A stretch of DNA of 64,000 nucleotides from Bacillota bacterium (GTDB lineage: Bacteria; Bacillota; Ch66; Ch109), in contig JABLWZ010000014.1 in assembly GCA_013178275.1 (NCBI GenBank), positions 1 through 64,000 on the forward strand, in the 5' to 3' direction. The notes below the pieces were generated by a model that did no database searches, was not told where the DNA came from, and saw only the letters and a program-made list of their open reading frames with translations. Of this stretch, positions 34,283 through 43,208 are shown piece by piece; positions within the stretch are counted from its first letter, which is position 1, and each line of letters begins with the position of its first letter. Made by a program: the position numbers and the translations under genes.

Positions 34283-35398
34283 GTGGCGGAAGACAGACCG
34301 TTAACTCAATACCATACGGTGTCCGGCAGTGACAGCCGCTGGCGGGCGGTGCTCGACCGGGACCGGTCCCAGGACGGTCTTTTCGTCTACGCGGTCAATT
34401 CCACCCGCATCTACTGCCGGCCCTCCTGCGCCGCCCGGCGTCCCCGCCGGGAACGGGTCAGCTTCTTTTCGAGTCCCGGTGACGCCGAGCGGGCCGGGTT
34501 TCGCCCCTGCCTCCGCTGCCGTCCCGACCTGGAGGAGGTGCCGGACCATCAGGTGGAACTGGTTCGGCAGGCATGCCGGGCTATCGAGTCCCACGACGGC
34601 CATCAGCCGCTGACCCTGGCCTCGCTGGCCGCCTTACTGCACATCGACCCGTACCATCTGCAGAAGACCTTCAAAAAGCACCTGGGGGTAACCCCCCGGG
34701 AGTACCTCTCCGGCCTGCGCCGGGATCGGCTGAAACAGCTCTGCCGGGAGGGCTGGGACGTGGCCAGCGCACTCCACCAGGCGGGGTACGGCTCCAGCAG
34801 CCGGCTCTACGAATCCGCCCCCACCATCCTCGGCATGACCCCCGGGGCTTACTCCCGGGGTGGAAAAGGGATGAGCATCGGCTACACCCTGGTGGACAGC
34901 CCCCTGGGCCGGCTGCTGGCGGCTGCCACCCCCAGGGGAGTATGCGCGGTCTACCTGGGTGAATCCGACCCTTCACTGGAGGAGGCCCTGGCCCAGGAAT
35001 ACCCCGCTGCCGATATCAGGCGCGACGACGCCGGCCTCCAGGCAGCCGCCGAGGAGCTGGTAGCCCACCTGGCCGGCCGCCAGCCCAGCCTGGATCTGCC
35101 CCTGGACATCCGGGCCACCGCGTTCCAGCTGCGGGTGTACCAGGAACTGAAGGCCATTCCCTACGGAGGCACCAGCACCTACCAGGAGATCGCCGAAAGG
35201 CTCGGAGACCCCGGGGCGTGCCGAGCGGTGGCCCGGGCCTGCGCCGGCAATCCCGCGGCGCTGCTCATCCCCTGCCACCGGGTGGTGCGGAAGGACGGCG
35301 GCCTGGCTGGCTACCGCTGGGGCATCGAGAGGAAAAAGCGCCTGCTGGAGACCGAGAAGGAGGCTGCCTCAAGAACTGAAGCGGAGGCGCAGGAATGA
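34283..35398 (+). CDS. ada: Ada: methylphosphotriester sensor, AraC-type activator and O6-methylguanine-DNA methyltransferase
   Basis: A 371-residue three-part protein. Residues 1-70 hold the zinc Cys set (IYCRPSC..RPCLRC) that takes methyl from phosphotriesters. Residues 80-180 are an AraC helix-turn-helix, and residues 195-371 are an MGMT domain with the suicide Cys in LLIPCHRVVRKDG. Methylation turns the protein into an activator of its own gene in the adaptive response to alkylation. AAAGGGG eight bases before GTG 34283 decides the start over ATG 34256. It lies in a gene pair on the plus strand inserted between rpsI and cwlD. Confidence 0.92.
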   Translation: MAEDRPLTQYHTVSGSDSRWRAVLDRDRSQDGLFVYAVNSTRIYCRPSCAARRPRRERVSFFSSPGDAERAGFRPCLRCRPDLEEVPDHQVELVRQACRAIESHDGHQPLTLASLAALLHIDPYHLQKTFKKHLGVTPREYLSGLRRDRLKQLCREGWDVASALHQAGYGSSSRLYESAPTILGMTPGAYSRGGKGMSIGYTLVDSPLGRLLAAATPRGVCAVYLGESDPSLEEALAQEYPAADIRRDDAGLQAAAEELVAHLAGRQPSLDLPLDIRATAFQLRVYQELKAIPYGGTSTYQEIAERLGDPGACRAVARACAGNPAALLIPCHRVVRKDGGLAGYRWGIERKKRLLETEKEAASRTEAEAQE

Positions 35399-35481
35399 GT
35401 CAGACGAGTTCCATCATTTCTCTGAGATGGTGTTGGTACTTGCGCTATCGATGGATGTCCCTTGGCCATGTTTAAAATACG

Positions 35482-35515
35482 ACAACGGCTGGCCATCAGG
35501 CCAGCCGTTGTATGT
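35482..35515. terminator. Terminator between ada and rpsI
   Basis: A perfect 13-bp stem ACAACGGCTGGCC / GGCCAGCCGTTGT (35482-35511) with loop ATCA. The plus side reads TATGTTTT and the minus side CGTATTTT, so it can serve both converging transcripts. Confidence 0.85.
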
Positions 35516-35524
35516 TTTCGAGAT

Positions 35525-35917
35525 TTAGCGTTTGGAGAACTGGGGAGCCTTGCGGGCCTTTTTCAGGCCGTACTTGCGGCGTTCTTTCATCCGCGGGTCG
35601 CGGGTGAGGTAACCGGCCTTCTTTAAGGCCGGCCGAAGATCGGCTTCCGCCTTAATCAGCGCCCTAGCGATACCCTGGCGCACCGCCCCCGCCTGTCCGG
35701 TGGTTCCCCCGCCGTGCACCTTCACCAGCACGTCGAAGCGGCTGTTGGTGTTGGTGATATTGAGGGGCTGGCGAACGATCATCTCCAGGGTCTTCTTGCC
35801 AAAATACTCCGCCACCAAACGGTTATTGATGACTATCTTACCGGTCCCCGGCACAACCCGTACCCGGGCTACGGAAGTCTTGCGGCGTCCAGTTGCCATA
35901 ATCTGTTCCTGAGCCAT
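35525..35917 (-). CDS. rpsI: 30S ribosomal protein S9
   Basis: A 130-residue S9 with the N-terminal [17 protein letters not shown] and the canonical C-terminal tail ending KAPQFSKR, whose last Arg contacts P-site tRNA. Directly follows rplM (24-base gap), as in nearly all bacteria. Confidence 0.98.
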   Translation of the reverse strand: MAQEQIMATGRRKTSVARVRVVPGTGKIVINNRLVAEYFGKKTLEMIVRQPLNITNTNSRFDVLVKVHGGGTTGQAGAVRQGIARALIKAEADLRPALKKAGYLTRDPRMKERRKYGLKKARKAPQFSKR

Positions 35918-35941
35918 TGTCTGCCTCCCTTCCTATGCCGG

Positions 35942-36379
35942 CTAGAAACCACGAGGCTCCCACATCTCCGGCTTCTGAGCCTGATGCGGGTGCTCGGGTC
36001 CGCGGTAAACTTTCAGCTTCTTGATCATCTTGCGTCCCAGACGGTTGTGAGGGATCATCCCCTTCACCGCCACCTCGATCGCCCGTTCAGGCCGGGTCCG
36101 CAGCAGGTCGCGGTAGGCGATCGACTTCAGGCCGCCGGGGTACCCGGTATGCCAGACCAGCTGCTTCTGCTGCAGCTTGTTGCCGGTCAGGCGGATCTTC
36201 TCGGCGTTGATGACTATCACGTGATCCCCGGTATCGACCGAGGGGGTGTAGATCGGCTTGTGTTTTCCACGCAGCAGCGAAGCGACCTCGGACGCCAGCC
36301 GACCTAAGGTCTTGTTGGTCGCGTCGACTACGTACCACTTGCGGTCCACCTGCCCGGCCTTGGGCATAAAAGTGGTCAT
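35942..36379 (-). CDS. rplM: 50S ribosomal protein L13
   Basis: A 145-residue L13 ([37 protein letters not shown]). ATG 36379, ten bases after GGGAGG and matching the family start MTTF, is preferred over the in-frame GTG two codons earlier. First gene of the rplM-rpsI pair with its own promoter. Confidence 0.97.
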   Translation of the reverse strand: MTTFMPKAGQVDRKWYVVDATNKTLGRLASEVASLLRGKHKPIYTPSVDTGDHVIVINAEKIRLTGNKLQQKQLVWHTGYPGGLKSIAYRDLLRTRPERAIEVAVKGMIPHNRLGRKMIKKLKVYRGPEHPHQAQKPEMWEPRGF

Positions 36380-36465
36380 GGCCACAGTTCCTCCCTTGAT
36401 CCGATTGATTTTTTATTATCTGTAGCCACTGAACCGGGCTCTGGCTCAGCAAACATACACCAAAT

Positions 36466-36495
36466 ATTATACGATAGTGATTTATGGCATGTCAA
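36466..36495 (-). promoter_or_regulatory. Strong sigma-A promoter of rplM-rpsI
   Basis: On the minus strand TTGACA (36495-36490) and TATAAT (36471-36466) are perfect and 18 bases apart. The roughly 75-base leader contains AGCCA..TGGCT, which could be an L13-type autoregulatory structure, but this is unproven. Confidence 0.85.
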
Positions 36496-36626
36496 GGTTA
36501 AGAATCCCTCTGAGCCAATATCCTCGACCCTTTTATCGAAAACCGCCGGTGAAAACAAATCAACCACGTGGTATTTATTAAAAAAGTGGGCCGGCCCGGA
36601 TACCTTCGACAACCGCCGGCTGCCTG

Positions 36627-37916
36627 CTATCCCACCGCTTCGCGGCAGATACTCAGGCAACCGTCGGTATCCTCACCGAAGTAGTTGATGGTGAATTCCA
36701 TCAGCCAGCCGTTTTCTACTGGCCGGTAAGTAGCGTCAACTCCGTGCGGCGGAGGGTTCTTCGGGTCCTGGATTAGCTCCTCCAGCTGCACCCAGCCGTA
36801 AACCCGGGCCCCCGGATGCGTCAGCTTGACGGCGTTGACCCCCTCGATAAAAATCTCCTCCAGGTCGAACCCGCCCCGGGCGTAAGCGTCAAACAAGGCT
36901 CCCTCCATGAAATAGCCCACGAAGACCGAGTTGGTGTTCTTATCATAGTAGACCCAGTCTTTCTTGAAGGGCGGGTTGAAACCATCCGCCAGCCGGGGCA
37001 GCCCGTACTCAATCGTCGAAAACTGGACGTCCTCGGCCGGGATGCTGCGGCTCTGGTACAGTTCGACCCCAACCAGGGCTCCCGACTTGATCTCCTGGCT
37101 GTTCTTGTACTCGACCCTCCCGGGGATGTAGCCGAGCGAAAGGGCCCTTCGATAGTCATCTGCGGCAGGCCCCGGCTGCCCCATCTCCCGGTACGCGTTT
37201 CCCCGGTAGTTGTAGAAGTATGGGTAGCTGGCGGGAGTCAATGCGATGGCTTTACTGTAATCGTCGATGGCCAGCTGGTATTCGCCGGTTTTGGCGTAGA
37301 TATAACCCCGCTGGAAAAAGGCCAGGCTGTCGTTGAACCCCTTTCCGATGGCCTGGTCCAGGTGCTGCAGGGCGTGGTAATAGTCCCCGGCCTGGAACTC
37401 CCTGGCGGCGAGTTCATAATAGTACTCGGGATCGTTTTCCGGTCCACTGACCGTGGGCTGGTCGGGGTTCCAGGCAGAGCCGGGGAAGCCGGGGGAAGAG
37501 ATCGTCGCGGTCTGGGTGCCCGCGTCCCACTGGACGGCAGCCCCCATCGCCTCGCTGACGAAGCGTAGCGGCACCAGGGTATGGCCGTCTTTTATAATCG
37601 GCGCGGCATCGAGGGCAAAGGGTTCGTCGTTCTGGTAGGCGGTGGATGAACCGATGGTGAGGCTCACCTTATCCGGTCCCTTGAACGCGGTGACGGTCCT
37701 GGTAGAGCCGTCCCAGTCGACGGAGGCTCCCAGAGCCTGGAAGATGGCCCTCAACGGAACCAGGGTGCGGTCGTTTTCGATAACCGGGTCCACCTCCAGC
37801 GTGAGCGCCGTGCCATCGACCACCACGCTGATAGGGGCCGCCAGGGCGGGGACAGCCGCACCCGCGATAATGAATAATACCACTGCCAGGAGTATGATCC
37901 AGGTTTTTTTATTCAT
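36627..37916 (-). CDS. Exported protein with copper-amine-oxidase-N stalk domain and TPR repeats
   Basis: A 429-residue secreted protein. The signal peptide is residues 1-26. Two stalk-domain halves (about 27-140; NDRTLVPLRAIFQALG and DGHTLVPLRFVSEAMG) are followed by TPR-like repeats (about 160-265; YYHALQHLDQAIGKG, YQLAIDDYSKAIAL). The C-terminal domain of about 160 residues is unrecognised. The stalk domain is the same type as in the protein at 10956-12332. It probably sits at the cell surface as a scaffold. It lies next to the ribosomal genes but faces an accessory block. Confidence 0.8.
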   Translation of the reverse strand: MNKKTWIILLAVVLFIIAGAAVPALAAPISVVVDGTALTLEVDPVIENDRTLVPLRAIFQALGASVDWDGSTRTVTAFKGPDKVSLTIGSSTAYQNDEPFALDAAPIIKDGHTLVPLRFVSEAMGAAVQWDAGTQTATISSPGFPGSAWNPDQPTVSGPENDPEYYYELAAREFQAGDYYHALQHLDQAIGKGFNDSLAFFQRGYIYAKTGEYQLAIDDYSKAIALTPASYPYFYNYRGNAYREMGQPGPAADDYRRALSLGYIPGRVEYKNSQEIKSGALVGVELYQSRSIPAEDVQFSTIEYGLPRLADGFNPPFKKDWVYYDKNTNSVFVGYFMEGALFDAYARGGFDLEEIFIEGVNAVKLTHPGARVYGWVQLEELIQDPKNPPPHGVDATYRPVENGWLMEFTINYFGEDTDGCLSICREAVG

Positions 37917-37955
37917 GTGCCATCTCCTTTCGTTTGATGCGCATAATGATTACCC

Positions 37956-38429
37956 TCAACCGTCCTGTATGTTCAGTTCCAGGAACCTGACACCCGGGAG
38001 GGGGTTATAGATGTACGGCTCGATCTCCTGAAAACCCATGGATGTGTAAAGGCTGATCGCGTCTTCCAGCCGGGACAGGGTATCCAGCCGCATCTTCTCA
38101 TACCCGATCTCTCGGGCATTCTGTACGACGGCCTCCGCCAGCATCCTCCCTATCCCACGGCCTCGAAACTCGGGTTTCACATACATCCGCTTCATCTCGC
38201 AGATCCTCGGCTCCAGCTTCCGAAGCGCCACGCAGCCGATCAGCCGTCCGTTCATATCAACCGCGAGCAGCCCCCCGTCGGGTTCGCTGTACTCACCCGG
38301 CAGCCCGGCGAGTTCCTGGGCGAGACCCTGGAAATGGAGATCGACGCCGAGGGAGAAGGTATACTCCCTGATCAGTTCGCGGACACTGGACACCTGCTCC
38401 TCTGACTGCACCCGGATAACCTTCATCAC
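37956..38429 (-). CDS. GNAT family N-acetyltransferase
   Basis: A 157-residue GNAT with the acetyl-CoA motif RMYVKPEFRGRGIGRMLAEAVV and a C-terminal LYTSMGFQEIEPY. It resembles YybD/RimI-like acetyltransferases for small molecules or protein N-termini; the substrate is unknown. It is a lone gene between the stalk/TPR protein and DUF1294. Confidence 0.85.
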   Translation of the reverse strand: MMKVIRVQSEEQVSSVRELIREYTFSLGVDLHFQGLAQELAGLPGEYSEPDGGLLAVDMNGRLIGCVALRKLEPRICEMKRMYVKPEFRGRGIGRMLAEAVVQNAREIGYEKMRLDTLSRLEDAISLYTSMGFQEIEPYIYNPLPGVRFLELNIQDG

Positions 38430-38444
38430 ACTTCCCCCCTGATC

Positions 38445-38723
38445 CTACCAGTTCACGCTGATTACATAGTGCAGCACCAGCGCCGCCCCCAGGTTCCAGA
38501 ACACCAGCAGCGGCAGCCCGTACTTGAAAGCCCCGTGCTGGGTCTTGTGATGGAACACCCGCATTCCCAGGTAACATCCGGGTGCCGCCCCGAAAAAGGC
38601 CATCCCCAGCAGGTAGGCCTCCCGCACCCGATAGCCGCCGTGCCGGGCCTTAAACTTGTCGTAACCCATGGACGCGAAACCGAATAGGTTGAAGAGTATC
38701 AGAAAAACTCCCAGGTAATACAT
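38445..38723 (-). CDS. DUF1294 small membrane protein
   Basis: A 92-residue protein with an N-terminal helix (FLILFNLFGFASMGYDKFKA), the conserved AYLLGMAFFGAAPGCYLGMRVFHHKT core and a C-terminal helix. It matches the DUF1294 pattern (R-x5-L-x4-GG-x2-GA-x4-HKT). Function unknown. It lies 15 bases upstream of the GNAT gene, so the two may be co-transcribed. Confidence 0.85.
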   Translation of the reverse strand: MYYLGVFLILFNLFGFASMGYDKFKARHGGYRVREAYLLGMAFFGAAPGCYLGMRVFHHKTQHGAFKYGLPLLVFWNLGAALVLHYVISVNW

Positions 38724-38732
38724 GCTTGTCTC

Positions 38733-38785
38733 CTTACTTGGCTGCCGCCAATCCTCTGGCGCGGTGAGCAGTGGCGGGAAAGGCT
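38733..38785 (+). repeat. Dispersed structured repeat, partial copy 3
   Basis: ACTTGGCTGCCGCCAATCCTCTGG matches the stem 1 region of copy 1 (ACTTGGCTATCGCCAAGCCTCTGG form) with four differences, then continues GCGCGGTGAGCAGTGGCGGG. Stem 2 is missing. It lies on the plus strand between minus-strand genes. Confidence 0.45.
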
Positions 38786-38799
38786 GTGTTTACTACGAA

Positions 38800-38836
38800 C
38801 AGCCCGCTTCCACGCCGTGAGGTTGGAAGCGGGCTG
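38800..38836. terminator. Hairpin after the lipoprotein gene
   Basis: A perfect 12-bp stem CAGCCCGCTTCC / GGAAGCGGGCTG. It lies downstream of the minus-strand lipoprotein gene but has no clear T tract, so its terminator role is moderate. Confidence 0.5.
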
Positions 38837-38877
38837 GTTATCCTCACCCGGGTATCCGGTTTCAATATCGGTCCGGC

Positions 38878-39570
38878 TTAAGGTGTGGTCGGCATGGTCG
38901 TTATCTTGGTGCCGGCGGGTATCTCGAAGAGGCTGTCGGGCTGGGGCCCGATCTGGTAGTTCTTGAACTCCGCCACCACCGGCCCCTCGGAAATCGTCTG
39001 TTCGAACCTGACCGGCATGCCGATGTCCTTGCGCAGCCAAATCTTGCCGCTCTCTCCTTCCTTTGTCACGGTCGCGACCAGACAGTCGAATCCGTCTTTA
39101 TTCTCCTCACCTACCACCTTCATCTTCGATGCGTCCCCGGTCCACGCATCGGGGGCATCCGATGCATTCGAACTGGGCATCTTGGTAGCGGTCTTGTCCG
39201 TCGGGTTGTACATGTAGACATCACCCTGGGCGTTGACTATGGTGATCATCTTCACGCCCATCAATTCCATCTCTATCCGCGACTTCTTGTCGCTCACATA
39301 CATCTTGGAGGTGGTGCTCATCTTGTTATTACCTGAACTCGAACTCATAACCATGTCAAAGGACATCCCTTTAATCTGGCCGGCCTTGTTCGCGAGTTCA
39401 GCAATCTTGCTGTCAACCCCCGTCGGGGTCGGGGTCGGGGCCTGAGTCTGGGTCTGCACCTGGGTTCCCGATTGAGCGGGGGTACCGGTCTCTGTCTTTT
39501 TGTCGCCGCAGCCGCTCAAAACCGTGAGAATCAACGCCGCCGACATCACTAACACTATCCACCTTTTCAT
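38878..39570 (-). CDS. Lipoprotein, LolA/DUF4412-like
   Basis: A 230-residue lipoprotein. The lipobox LSGCG at residues 18-22 is followed by a Thr/Pro/Gln-rich linker (to about 50) and a beta-rich domain (MSFDMVMSSSSG, MYVSDKKSRIEMEL, GDVYMYNPTDKTA) like LolA/LppX or DUF4412 sensors of membrane lipids. It follows the MacAB-like permease by 100 bases on the same strand, so it may assist that transporter. GC and codon use are like its neighbours. Confidence 0.8.
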   Translation of the reverse strand: MKRWIVLVMSAALILTVLSGCGDKKTETGTPAQSGTQVQTQTQAPTPTPTGVDSKIAELANKAGQIKGMSFDMVMSSSSGNNKMSTTSKMYVSDKKSRIEMELMGVKMITIVNAQGDVYMYNPTDKTATKMPSSNASDAPDAWTGDASKMKVVGEENKDGFDCLVATVTKEGESGKIWLRKDIGMPVRFEQTISEGPVVAEFKNYQIGPQPDSLFEIPAGTKITTMPTTP

Positions 39571-39670
39571 ACACCCACACCTTTCAAAAGTTTTCCTCTC
39601 TTAATTAGACATTCTATTAAGGATTATGTCAAATATTTCATTCGCTATATGCCGGTGCCAGACCAAGGAC

Positions 39671-40840
39671 CTATTCACGGCGCAGGGCCTCGATCGGGTT
39701 CAGCTTGGCCGCCCGGTTGGCGGGGTAGATGCCGAAGAAAAGGCCTATCGCCGCCGAGAACCCGAATGCAAGTACGACCGTGCCCCACGACACCAGGGGC
39801 GGCCAGTCGGCCAGTACCGCCACCAGGGTGGCGCCGCCGTAACCCAGCAGGGTCCCCAGCGCCCCACCGATCAGGCACAGCACGACGGCCTCCACCAGGA
39901 ACTGCACCAGGATGTCCCGGCGGCAGGCCCCCAATGCCATCCGGATGCCCACCTCCCGGGTGCGCTCGGTGACCGACACCAGCATGATGTTCATCACCCC
40001 GATCCCGCTGACCAGCAGGGATATCCCGGCGATGCTGCTGATGATCAGGCTCACGATGTCGAGCATCTTGTTGACCTCCTCTTTAGCGCTCTCCATGGTC
40101 TCTCCCTGATAGTGCTTGGGGAGCTGGTGCCTCCGTTCGAGGACCTTGACCGTCCCATCGACCGCCTCGCTTACCGTGTCCCGGCTGGTGGCGCTCCCGT
40201 AGAACAGGTATATAAACTCGCTGCCCTGCAGGCTGTTCAGAAAAGAGATGGGTACATAGGCGGGTTCTTCGCTGTCCCCCAGGCTGGAGCGGATGTTCTT
40301 CACGATCCCGATCACCATCGCCGAGTTGCCATCCAGGCTGACCTGCCGCCCGACGGGGTCGGAGGCTCCAAACAGCTTCTTGGCCGTATCCTCGCCCAGG
40401 ACGACGACCCGACGGCCGGTGGCCTGATCCTCCGAGTTCAAAAACCGACCCTGGTTCATGACCAGGTTCCGGATCCCCGCCATCTCGGGGGTGGTGCCGT
40501 TTATACTCAGGTCCTCCTGACCCCGGGGACCCCTTACTTTCATAGAGGTGCTCGATAGGGGGGCCAGGTAGCGAACCTCCGGGACGGACGCCTTGATCAC
40601 CTGGATGTCGCTCATCTGCATGTCTCCCGCCCGCGTCTCACCCTTTACCCATACCGCGAATATGTTGGCCCCGAGCTTGTCTATCTCGGTGTTCAAGGCG
40701 GCCTTGCCCCCCTGCCCGATAGCCACCACGGAGATGACCGCGGCGATCCCTATCGTTATACCCAGGGTGGTCAGCAGGGTACGGAGTTTGCTCGCCTTGA
40801 TGCTGGTCAGGGCCAGCTTCAACATTTCCAGCAGGTTCAC
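39671..40840 (-). CDS. ABC transporter permease, MacB/FtsX family
   Basis: A 389-residue permease. The N-terminal helix (LRTLLTTLGITIGIAAVISVVAIG) is followed by a MacB_PCD extracytoplasmic domain (about 60-240) and three C-terminal helices of the FtsX domain (SIAGISLLVSGIGVMNIMLVSVTERTREVGIRMALGA). Such permeases act as mechanotransmitters and expel peptides, macrolides or lipoproteins. The GTG start overlaps the ATPase stop by 4 bases, so they are co-translated. Confidence 0.9.
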   Translation of the reverse strand: MNLLEMLKLALTSIKASKLRTLLTTLGITIGIAAVISVVAIGQGGKAALNTEIDKLGANIFAVWVKGETRAGDMQMSDIQVIKASVPEVRYLAPLSSTSMKVRGPRGQEDLSINGTTPEMAGIRNLVMNQGRFLNSEDQATGRRVVVLGEDTAKKLFGASDPVGRQVSLDGNSAMVIGIVKNIRSSLGDSEEPAYVPISFLNSLQGSEFIYLFYGSATSRDTVSEAVDGTVKVLERRHQLPKHYQGETMESAKEEVNKMLDIVSLIISSIAGISLLVSGIGVMNIMLVSVTERTREVGIRMALGACRRDILVQFLVEAVVLCLIGGALGTLLGYGGATLVAVLADWPPLVSWGTVVLAFGFSAAIGLFFGIYPANRAAKLNPIEALRRE

Positions 40841-41571
40841 CGCTCCTCCACCTGCCTTTGATCGTGGTCGAAAACGCCGTTCGCCTGATTGGGCCGGGCG
40901 ACCGGTTCGTCAGCCACCAGACACCCGTCACTCAGGTGCAGGATGCGCCCGGCGCACCGGGCGATCTCCGGCTCGTGGGTTACCAGCACTATGGTGGCCC
41001 CTCCCCGGTTCAGCTCCTGAAAAACCCCCATTATCTCACTGCTGGTGCTGGTGTCCAGCGCCCCGGTAGGTTCGTCCGCCAGCAGCAGGGCCGGGCGGTT
41101 GACCAGCGCCCGGGCTATGGCCACCCGCTGGTTCTGCCCCCCGGACAGCTCGTGGGGGCGGTGCCGGTACCTCTCCGCCAGGCCCATGCGTTCCAGAGCC
41201 TGCATCGCCTTCTCCCGCCGCTCGGACGGTTTTACGCCCGCGTAAACCATGGGGAGTTCCACGTTTTCCAGGGCGGTCAGGCGGGGCAGGAGGTTGAAGG
41301 CCTGGAAGACAAAACCTATCTTTAGGTTTCGGATCCGGGACCTTTCCCGCTCTCCCAGGGAGGCCGCTTCTATCCCGTCCAGCCAGTAAACCCCTTCGGT
41401 AGGGCTGTCCAGCAGTCCGAGCAGGTTCATCAGGGTGGACTTGCCGGAGCCCGAGGTACCCATGATGGCCGCGAATTCCCCCTCCTGCACCTGAAAGGAC
41501 ACGCCCTGCAGGGCGGAGACCTGGATGTCGCCGGTGATATACTGCTTGCTGAGGTTTTCTATGGTTATCAT
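40837..41571 (-). CDS. ABC transporter ATP-binding protein, LolD/MacB family
   Basis: A 244-residue ATPase with Walker A GTSGSGKST, signature LSGGQNQRVAIARAL, Walker B LLLADEPTGALD and the H-loop VTHE. It powers the adjacent permease. GGAGGAG seven bases before ATG 41571 decides the start. It overlaps both neighbours by 4 bases in the order adaptor-ATPase-permease. Confidence 0.93.
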   Translation of the reverse strand: MITIENLSKQYITGDIQVSALQGVSFQVQEGEFAAIMGTSGSGKSTLMNLLGLLDSPTEGVYWLDGIEAASLGERERSRIRNLKIGFVFQAFNLLPRLTALENVELPMVYAGVKPSERREKAMQALERMGLAERYRHRPHELSGGQNQRVAIARALVNRPALLLADEPTGALDTSTSSEIMGVFQELNRGGATIVLVTHEPEIARCAGRILHLSDGCLVADEPVARPNQANGVFDHDQRQVEER

Positions 41572-42854
41572 GGCTTCTTCTCCTCCGGCGACGCGACGGC
41601 CTTGTCTCCCGGCTTCCACTCCCGCGACGGGTTCTTGACCACCTCATCCCCCTCCGCCAGGCCCGACACCACTATGTCCTTGAGTTCGTTGCCCCGCTCC
41701 GTCTCTATCACCCGCTCCTCCAGCATACCGTCCTTTAAAACCCATGCCTTCTTGATGCTGTTGTCTTCCATGACCACCTCCACCGGCACGGTCTGCACCT
41801 GCTTGACCTCCATGGTCTTGATGGTCATATCCACCGTATAGCCCAGCTTCAATGGTTCGAAGTCGCCTTTCAGGCGCACGGTTACCGGCACCTTCATGAC
41901 GTTGGTGCCCTTATCGCTCTTTTCCTGTACCGCCGCTCCCCCGACCCGGGTTATCTCTCCGTTGAACTTCTGACCCGGCATGGCCATGCAGGTGATAACG
42001 GCTTCCTGCCCGATCCTCAGTTCCCCCGCGTCGACCTCATTGACCCGAGAGGTGATCTGCATGGTCCGGTCATTGGACAGGACCAGCAGCTCGGTGCCCT
42101 CCAGCACTCGGTTGCCTTCTTTGACCCCTACCGAGGTGACCACGCCGTCAAAGGCGGCCACGAAGGTTGCCAGGTCCAGCCGCTCCTTGGCCTGGGCCAC
42201 CGCCTGGCGGGCCAGGTCCACCTGGGACTGCAGGGCCGCCGACTGTTTCCCCGCCGCCCCGCCTTCCTTTTTAGCCCGGGCCTCCAGGTAGGTGGTCTGC
42301 GCCCGCTGCATATCGACTTCGGCAGTCTCCATCTCCTCCCTGGTGGCCGCCCCGGCTGAGTACAGGGCCTCGACCCGCTCGCGGCGGTTCTTGGCCTTGG
42401 TATATGCCGCCTCCGCCTCCTGCAGTATCTGCCCGTCGTCACTCGACCGGGCCTTGATCAGCTCGGCCTCCTTGTTGGACAGATCGGCCAGTGCCTCCTG
42501 GTATTTTCGTCCCAGTTCCAGGGTGTCCAGCCGCCCCAGCACCTGCCCCTGCTGGACGTGGTCCCCCAGCTTGACGTTCAGCTCCATCAGGGTGCTCTCC
42601 ACTGGGGAAAAGAATACCTGCTGTTCCTCGGCCTCCAGGCAGCCGTTGGTGAAGACCGCCCGTTCCAGGTCCTGTTTCTCGACCCGGCAGACATTCACCT
42701 CGATCCCCGCTTCTTCCTTCCCCGCCAGATTCCAAGCGATCGGAACGCTCAACACCAGCACCACCGCCAGGGTCCACCGCAGCCAGCGGGGCCAGCCTTT
42801 CCACCGGGCGAAGAGCGACTGCAGCTTGTTTTTAAGCTTTTGCGGCAATGACAT
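41568..42854 (-). CDS. HlyD/MacA-family efflux adaptor protein
   Basis: A 428-residue membrane-fusion adaptor. One N-terminal membrane helix (WTLAVVLVLSVPIAWNLAG) is followed by a biotinyl-lipoyl half (LGDHVQQGQVLGRLDT), a long coiled-coil hairpin (about 120-215), the second lipoyl half and beta-barrel domains. In Gram-positives it probably assembles with the permease on the outer face. First gene of the MacAB-like operon. The region upstream (42855-43150) has no gene and no clear promoter. Confidence 0.9.
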   Translation of the reverse strand: MSLPQKLKNKLQSLFARWKGWPRWLRWTLAVVLVLSVPIAWNLAGKEEAGIEVNVCRVEKQDLERAVFTNGCLEAEEQQVFFSPVESTLMELNVKLGDHVQQGQVLGRLDTLELGRKYQEALADLSNKEAELIKARSSDDGQILQEAEAAYTKAKNRRERVEALYSAGAATREEMETAEVDMQRAQTTYLEARAKKEGGAAGKQSAALQSQVDLARQAVAQAKERLDLATFVAAFDGVVTSVGVKEGNRVLEGTELLVLSNDRTMQITSRVNEVDAGELRIGQEAVITCMAMPGQKFNGEITRVGGAAVQEKSDKGTNVMKVPVTVRLKGDFEPLKLGYTVDMTIKTMEVKQVQTVPVEVVMEDNSIKKAWVLKDGMLEERVIETERGNELKDIVVSGLAEGDEVVKNPSREWKPGDKAVASPEEKKP

Positions 42855-43154
42855 AAAAAAGAACCTCCATGTTGTGTAAGTCTAATATCTAGGTACCCGC
42901 CGACCGGCTTTTTATGACAGTGTTTATTCCCTATCTTCGGTTTAACTGCCGGGGATCGTTGAAGCAGTCCGGGTCTCGGGCGGGTAAAGACCGATGGTGA
43001 AGAACGCCTTACGGAAATCACGGCAGTACCCGGGGCAGCTGTTTCGACGGTGGGAGTGCCTCAAATAATTCCCATATCTATTAGACGGATAAGTGGGTCA
43101 AATCCCTTCAACGCTGGGTAAACTTTTTTTGGTTTTTACCGCAATTTAAATATA

Positions 43155-43183
43155 GAAAAAGGGCCTGAAACCAGCCCTTTAAA
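43155..43183 (-). terminator. Terminator of the second crotonase gene
   Basis: AAAGGGC / GCCCTTT (43158-43180) with T tracts on both sides. It ends the CoA cluster. The rest of 42855-43154 shows no gene; a lone GCCGACCGGC at 42899 resembles half of the TetR operator but lacks the other half. Confidence 0.7.
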
Positions 43184-43208
43184 AGCACCCCTGGCGGTAA
43201 TAATTTTT

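Noticed and set aside
36605..36611. Spo0A-core match downstream of the stalk/TPR gene
   Set aside because: Located after a stop codon, not before a gene, and lacking the extended flanks. Chance is likely.
42899..42908. TetR half operator before the efflux adaptor gene
   Set aside because: Only GCCGACCGGC matches; the outer TTAA arms are missing on one side.
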